From Spongilla lacustris (lineage: Eukaryota > Porifera > Demospongiae > Spongillida > Spongillidae), in assembly GCA_949361645.1 (NCBI GenBank), contig OX442422.1, positions 5,083,642-5,147,641 of the forward strand: a DNA stretch of 64,000 nt, in the 5' to 3' direction. Position numbers and translations under genes: made by a program. The notes under the pieces are model-generated. The model saw only the letters and a program-made list of their open reading frames with translations. It made no database searches and was not told the DNA's origin. The number at the start of each line of letters is the position of its first letter. Position 1 is the stretch's first letter. This document shows positions 58,319 through 64,000 of the stretch, one piece after another.

Positions 58319-58832
58319 GAAAACTGTTACCATAGTCTTTAGTAGTTATCATTCACTAGCAATATTCATTTTGCTAGTATTATAATTCCTAACATCCACC
58401 TTCACCAACTACTGTTGTAACTTTTTTTTTCTTGCATTGTACTTGTAAAAACAATATGGCTACTCTTTTAAAGGGCTCCTGGATGCCACTTTTTTGTGTA
58501 CTTTTTGGAGCTAAAAAGCGTTGGCTTCAGGAGCCTCAGACCTCAATGGGGGAGCTTACAGTGCTCCCCATACCCCCTGGCTGGGTGGGAGGGGTGCCCC
58601 CCTCCCACACCCTCCTCGGAGTGGCACCACTAACTGTGCCTCCTCCCCCCCCCCCCCCATTAAAAATTCCTGGATCTCCGCCCCTGCATATAGACAACAG
58701 TCAACATGGTGGGTACAATGTACACATGTACATGTACACAGATGGCCTTTCAAACATGAAACTACAAGGCTGCTGTTAGAACTCTCACAAATAACTCTAC
58801 CCCAGTCATACAAGTACAGTGGACTAACTCAC

Positions 58833-58934
58833 CTCATTCTTAATGTTCATATCAATACCAGGAGTGGAAAGGAGACGTTCCACACAAGTAGTATGACCTC
58901 CCCTTGCAGCAAGGTGTAATGGAGTATGACCATA
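58833..58934 (-). CDS. ANK exon type A, unit 5 (YGHTPLHLAARGGH)
   Basis: Acceptor TCCAG, donor GAG/GTGAGT, phase 0-0, ending STPGIDMNIKNE. Intact. Confidence 0.77.
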
Positions 58935-59197
58935 CTGGAGTGGGTACAATACATACAGTTCAGTCGACATAGTACTACAATGTCTACATGTACATGTACA
59001 TGTAGTACAGTACATGTACATCACTATCAAACATGACACCACTATAGTGTACAAATGTACACATACATGTATATACTTATACAATAGCGGAAGTGATTCG
59101 CGGTATCTAACTGCAGTAGCAACCTCAAGAGGGATTCAAAGTGCCAGTGAGGGGATTCGGCACTTATAATCCCCTCCACTGCATTGGACCAAGTAAC

Positions 59198-59299
59198 CCT
59201 ATTCTTAATGTTCACATCAATACCAGGAGTGGAAAGGAGATGTTCCACACAAGTAGTATGACCTCCCCTTGCAGCAAGGAGTAATGGAATATCACTATG
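59198..59299 (-). pseudogene. ANK exon type B, unit 5, without acceptor
   Basis: Same missing AG and weak donor as the other B copies. SDIPLLLAARGGH replaces GDTPLLL, so the TPL core is changed to IPL. Confidence 0.63.
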
Positions 59300-59553
59300 G
59301 CAGTAACTCAAAGATACACATTGGCTAGGACCAGTGGTAGGTGATCCACATGTACATTTCACACACGGTCATTACCAACATGCTCTAGCTTTGGACCTTG
59401 GGTATTCCTAACCATGTGCATTATACATGTAGGCTTTGGTGTAGAACTAGATCAAACAAATACTAGTAAGGATTAGGGAACCCCTTGTTTTGTTTTGCCT
59501 GCCTTTTACACCACCATTTCATTCACATCCCATATACACTAATGTTCATAAGA

Positions 59554-60240
59554 GACATTTTAATTGTTTAGTGCTTGCTTTGTACACAAAGTGATGGTCA
59601 CAGGCTTCTCAAAAAGAGGGGAAAATGAGAATGTGTAGTTTATTTAGCCATAACTATGTAACCAAACACGATGCGGAAACACCAACATCCTGTGAATTTA
59701 TGTTGTGTCAATTTTTAACTTCGACAAATTGCAACTTACATGTACGATCACAATGAAGGATAAGAGTACAATGTATATTAACTATGAACAAAGAATTAAG
59801 GGACTTTTCTGGTCCTTAACCGCTACCCACCTTCAATTTTGAACCGATCTGGCGGGCATAACTAGAAGGCATGCAATGATCAAACTGCTCATGGACATGC
59901 AGACTATGATAGTGCAGTTGTGCTGTAAATTTGAGGCCTTAACTCCATTGCATTCATGAGCTATACATGTAAACAAAAAATGTAATTTCAACCCTATGTT
60001 ACTTGTTGTGGTCCCGAATCGAAAACACATCACGTGACAGAACATAAATTAACCGGATGATACAAAAATACATGCTGATTACTAAAATGTAATTGGTGAT
60101 TCCACATCGTTTGGTTACAGAGATATGGCTAGAAAAAAATAGACATTCTCATTTTCCCCTCTCTTTTTGAGAAGCACTGTAAGTATGTGACCATCTACAA
60201 TGTGCACAAAGCAAACACTAAACATTTAATACAAAATGTC
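59554..60240. mobile_element. TIR element, unit 5 copy
   Basis: Shares two diagnostic insertions with the unit 2 copy (CCCGAATCG and AAGCACTGTAAGTATG), so unit 5 is related to unit 2 here while its position in the dimer parallels unit 3. Confidence 0.68.
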
Positions 60241-60846
60241 CGGGTGTAAAGTTGTATGCCTAGCACTTCGCTCAACCCTGAACTCTAAACCTAGGGGTCA
60301 TAATCTCCCATAATGCTAACCTCAGGCTAACTAAAAGTTAAGCTTAATATCAAATACATCAAAGGGCTACAAACTACATATCCCACTAGGCTATCAACAT
60401 GTCCACCAAAGGATCACTAGATGTGGCCACATCACTAAGGTTGGCCTGTGCACTTTTTAGGACCAGGAGTGGAAATAGACACAAGTCATGTCCTCCCCCT
60501 ACACCCCACAACCTCTTACCCAACCAAGATGCTTTGTTAAGACTAAGAAGCCCATTGCAGCTATGCATGCATATTGTCATATCATGAACAGTCACAATGG
60601 AGTCACGTTGCAACTGGACCATCCACTTAAATACAATATCAACAGCAGGAATAAACACAGAGAATAGAGAGGTGTGAAGTTACAACATTGCATTGAGTGG
60701 GCGTGCATATGCATAGGACATTTTAAAAAAATGAACCTCTCTCAGATGAGGAAGTGGTGCCCAGCCTTGTGTAAGTATAGAGTACATGTAATAGAGAAAA
60801 TCTGTGTAGAAAGCCTGCGTACTGAGAAATGGATAGTTTAGCTCAT

Positions 60847-61486
60847 CAGGCCCGTAGGCAGCACTAGAAAAGTGGTCAGACTGGTAATAGGAATAGCAGC
60901 TAGGGGGTCTGGGGCAGAGCCCCAGAGGCTAACGCATTTCCTCGAATCTGAGAGCGGGCAGTTTTGGCAGTAAACTGAATTGCTATGTAGCAATGAAATC
61001 TTCCCCTGCATGATATAATGAATCAAAGTTCCGAACAACACTTTACCTTTAATGCCTCTCCGCATTTATAATATTGATGTCTAACTAAATAATACACCAA
61101 ACGCTCGTATGGAAGTTGTACTTAATGAGGTGATTAGGGTGTTCTCCAACCTCTGAAAAAATCTCAGATGACGATTGAATATTAGTGTCGATTGAACAGC
61201 CAGTCATCAGAGGCGCTCACGTTGACTACAATAATACTAACAATCACAAATGTGAACAAAAAATAGCAGCACGTGCATTGCAATTACATATTCATGTAGC
61301 TATTCAATGGCCAGAACTAAATAACTTTGAAAACTGTTTTGCTGGTAACTGTGAATATATAATTTTTCATACCGTGATTGGGTACACACACAATTTTACA
61401 TCGTTTTCAGCTGTTTCGCGAGGTGGACCTTGGGCAAAAGGTGGTCAGGCTATAGCCCGAATGCCTGACCGGCTGCTACAGCCCTG
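60847..61486. mobile_element. CAGGC-terminal TIR element, unit 6
   Basis: Copy of 55136-55747, slightly longer because it keeps CTCGAATCTGAGAGCGGGCAG, which is also in the truncated copy at 49258-49385. Confidence 0.5.
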
Positions 61487-61809
61487 GTCATTATTGCTAT
61501 TGAATTAGAAGGCAAAAAAAACATTTTCAACCGTTTGCTTTAAGAGAACAAAAAAGCTTGTACGTTCTCGTTCCCAAACCGTTTTCTTCTCCATAGTTGT
61601 CTTTATGGGTGAGTATAACTCAGGCGCCAGTTATACCAATAGATGTAGAATTTACCTACCGACTGCCCCTTAATGTCAGATATACATATTTGGTATAAAG
61701 CATCATATCACACAAGCGTTCCCATGACAATACCCCTACATATATATACAGGTGATTAGAAATTTATAGTACTGTTAATTGTTCGCCACTTTGGACTGGC
61801 GTTGTCAAA

Positions 61810-62094
61810 ATGCCTTCACGGGAACAAAACAGGAGAGCTAAGCAACAAGAGGAATACCTCAAACATCGAGACAATAAGTTCGGTACAATGCTGATACTGA
61901 ACAAACGCGGGTGTCTGCTCGTTCTAAGAGGCGGTGTCATGAACAGAACTCAAGACGAGACACAAGTATCAAATCGGCAGAAGATTCAGGGACCTATCCT
62001 CAATGGCAAATTAATGCTTACTTCAAATCATAAGGAAGGTAACCCAAGGATTGTTGTTTGCTTCCATGTAGTCAAAACAAACCACAAAACATAA
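61810..62094 (+). pseudogene. Small basic ORF remnant, copy 2
   Basis: Same as 56086-56369, but one extra A near 61953 keeps the starting frame open for 94 codons to TAA. No domain recognised. The continuous frame is probably accidental because the more protein-like basic repeat lies in another frame. Confidence 0.38.
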
Positions 62095-62406
62095 TGTTGC
62101 TAGGCAAGGACATGTTTAGTGTTGCTGCAGCTGGGCATGGGGACATTATTACTTCTTCAAAGCTGGTATAAATGGCTGATCCTTTTCTCTCTACTATGAA
62201 TGGCCCTTCATCCAAATAAGATTCTAGCACATTATGCATATGCATGCAAGTACAGGTTCTTAGGAATACACTTGCCTGTATTACAGGCAGATACTGTATG
62301 GTGACTGGTTATATAAAGGCAACTCTATGTCACTTTGTCAGCCCATCAAAAAATGAAGGAAACAAGACATAAAAAAACATCCTCTCTGAGAAAGCTAGAA
62401 GTATAT

Positions 62407-62467
62407 AGGATTTGATGGCAATGGTGGTGTAAAAAGGAAGGGAACAAGGGATTGGAAATAAAATAAT
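62407..62467. repeat. Half of a foldback element
   Basis: Only the left inner arm of the element at 56689-56872 remains. The loop, right arm and flank are deleted up to ATCTAATCAAAATG. Confidence 0.8.
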
Positions 62468-62693
62468 ATCTAATCAAAATGTCTATACCACTTCTAGCAA
62501 TTAATAATGAATGTGAAAACAAAATCAAAATTACATCAAGACTATAAAAAACTTTCTCTGATAAATTATTGACATGGGGCAGTTCCTATGGCCCTGAAAT
62601 GTACATGTACATGGTTCCTTTTACCAATACACAAACATATACATGTAACATAATCATCCAGCAACACTACATGTATTAAGTGAGCAAACTCAC

Positions 62694-62795
62694 CTTATCC
62701 TTAGTGTTCCCATCAATACCAGGAGTGGAAAGGAGATGTTCCACACAAGCAGTATGACCTCCCCTTGCAGCAAGATGTAATGGAGTATAACCACC
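62694..62795 (-). CDS. ANK exon type D, unit 6 (GGYTPLHLAARGGH)
   Basis: Acceptor TCCAG, donor AAG/GTGAGT, phase 0-0, ending STPGIDGNTKDK. Intact counterpart of the broken 57189-57290. It is the most 5' ANK exon seen in the window; more are likely beyond the right edge. Confidence 0.75.
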
Positions 62796-62819
62796 CTGGA
62801 GTGGGTACAATGTATGTGT

Positions 62820-64000
62820 ATACAAAACATAAACAAGTTGCTTTAGGCTAGTTTATGTAGTATGCAAAGTGCGCAGTACAGCACCTATGGGGACTGGGAA
62901 TGAGCCAGATGAATTATTATTATTATTATTTTTTCTCTTTTAGCAAATTGATTAACCAATTACATGTTGTGATTTTTTGGTATCGATGAATACTTTTTAA
63001 AACACAAATTTCAATATTTAACTAGTAAACTATGTAATTATGTATGAGTCAACCATCTAAGTAGAGGTCTGAGACTTTAGCACGGGGACCTGCCAGATGA
63101 ATTAATTTATTCCACACATTTCTTGCAGTGCTCTAGGGCCAGGTAGCACCCTGGTGTAATTTGACACCGGATTCGTGCTCTGGGTGTAAAGTTGTATGCC
63201 TAGCACTTCGCTCAACCCTGAACTCTAAACCTAGGGGTCATTATCTCCCTTTAATGCTAACCTCCGGCTAACTAAAAGTTAAGCTTAATATCAAATACAT
63301 CAAAGGGCTACAAACTATATATCCCACAAGGCTATCTACATGTCCACCAAAGGATCACTGGTATTGGCCACATCACTAAGGTTGGCCTGTGCACTTTTTA
63401 GGACCAGGAGTGGAAATAGACACAAGTCATGTCCTCCCCCTACTCCCCACAACCTCTTACCCAACCAAGACGCTTTGTTAAGACTAAGAAGCCCATTGCA
63501 GCTATGCATGCATATTGTCATATAGACCGTTAATGAACAGACACAATGGAGTCATGTTGCAACAGGACAATCCAGTAATGAAATTTCAATATTTAAATGC
63601 ATGCATTATAACAATATCAACAGCAGGAATAAACACTGAGAATACAAAGGTGTGAAACAACATTGCATTGAGTGGGCGTGTGAAATTTAAACAATGAACC
63701 TCCCTCAGATCAGGGAGTGGTAGCCTTGTGTAAGTATAGAGTAGTAAAGAAAGTCTCAAGGTAGCATGTACTGGCTTGTGTACACTTAATAATATTTGAA
63801 ATAATTTTTTATAAAACCTTTTATTGTCCAACTTCTTCACTTTAGCAATTAATAGTGAATGTGCCGTGAAATGAAATGAAAACAATATCAAAATTACATC
63901 AAGTCTATAAAAAACTTTGTCTGATAAATTATTGACATGGGGCAGTTCCCCAGGCCCTGAAATGTACATGTACATGGTTCCTTGACATAGCCCTTAAGTT
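62820..64000. other. Intron/unit 7 start, no exon seen
   Basis: Contains a (TTA)n stretch at about 62916-62935, the CCTAGCACTTCGCTCAACCC block common to all units, a deletion where exon C would be (about 63466), and the unit anchor at 63492. Confidence 0.6.

Larger units (their letters stand above)
5130..62795 (-). other. ROCO-family gene locus: ANK array-Roc-COR-CARD-like, 5' end outside window
   Basis: All recognised ANK exons between 12 and 63 kb share the minus strand and phase-0 boundaries with the P-loop exon at 11823-12077, and they lead in order into the Roc-COR and CARD-like exons. ROCO proteins couple a Roc GTPase with a COR dimerisation domain. ANK plus Roc-COR plus a death fold resembles DAPK without its kinase. 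Presumed cytosolic signalling or scaffold protein. Whether all ANK exons enter one transcript, are alternatively used, or belong to several merged paralogues cannot be told from sequence. No start codon or promoter was identified; the 5' end lies beyond 64000. Confidence 0.6.
46003..63999. repeat. Tandem array of about 2.9-kb units
   Basis: The anchor CCCATTGCAGCTATGCATGC occurs at 46003, 48960, 51885, 54895, 57795, 60551 and 63492 (spacing 2.76-3.01 kb). Units 1, 2, 3 and 5 carry exon types A and B and a TIR element. Units 4 and 6 carry a CAGGC element, a small ORF remnant and exon type D. Units 3+4 and 5+6 form a duplicated dimer of about 5.7 kb. Exon type C survives in units 1 and 3 and is deleted from the others. 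Confidence 0.85.

Noticed and set aside
1..64000. CRISPR arrays, bacterial operons, tRNA or rRNA genes
   Set aside because: Spliced exons and animal domain types exclude a prokaryotic reading. No tRNA- or rRNA-like segment was recognised, and the tandem arrays lack spacer structure.

Overview
This is AT-rich, intron-rich eukaryotic DNA from an animal. Exons have canonical GT/AG boundaries and sit in long introns full of simple repeats and transposon debris. The palindrome TACATGTA recurs throughout. Death-fold and ankyrin/Roc-COR domains together with this repeat-rich architecture suggest an early-branching marine metazoan, most likely a demosponge. That assignment is an inference from style and was not checked by alignment.

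The dominant feature is one minus-strand gene (or tandem family feeding one gene) that runs from beyond the right edge down to a stop codon at 5130. Read 5' to 3' (right to left) it encodes a long series of ankyrin (ANK) repeats, usually one repeat per exon. The last ANK exon continues into the P-loop of a Roc GTPase (11823-12077). A 48-nt exon, a 1.6-kb Roc-COR exon (6929-8529) and three small low-complexity linker exons follow. The final exon (5130-5431) encodes a death-fold, CARD-like domain. The predicted product is therefore ANK(n)-Roc-COR-CARD, a ROCO-family protein resembling the non-kinase part of DAPK. I count 28 splice-competent single-repeat ANK exons plus at least seven decayed ones. 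Intact ANK exons are 96, 102 or 108 nt long and start and end in phase 0, so any of them can be gained, lost or skipped without changing the frame.

Layout. 1-5 kb: scattered plus-strand coding fragments of an unrecognised gene, then a poly-G tract. 5-8.9 kb: 3' end of the ROCO gene. 9.8-10.8 kb: a non-autonomous piggyBac derivative. 11.8-12.1 kb: P-loop exon. 12.7-15.8 kb: piggyBac, foldback and retroelement relics. 16.4-31.8 kb: ANK exons interrupted by a piggyBac element (22476-25334). 30.93-34.77 kb: a segmental duplicate of 20.51-24.26 kb carrying ANK exons and most of that piggyBac. 34.8-42.3 kb: paired 34-/32-codon ANK exons among GGGA, 11-mer and GTGA arrays. 43.5-46 kb: a 30-bp minisatellite ORF and two large foldback elements. 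46-64 kb: a tandem array of units about 2.9 kb long, each carrying ANK exons, terminal-inverted-repeat elements and, in some, an inverted segment.

How it fits together: repeated segmental duplication of phase-0 ANK exons has built a large repeat domain upstream of a conserved GTPase/death-fold effector end. Several duplicated exons are already broken by lost splice sites. The locus therefore looks like a birth-and-death ANK cassette reservoir for an intracellular signalling or immune-type receptor. The function is inferred from domains only.
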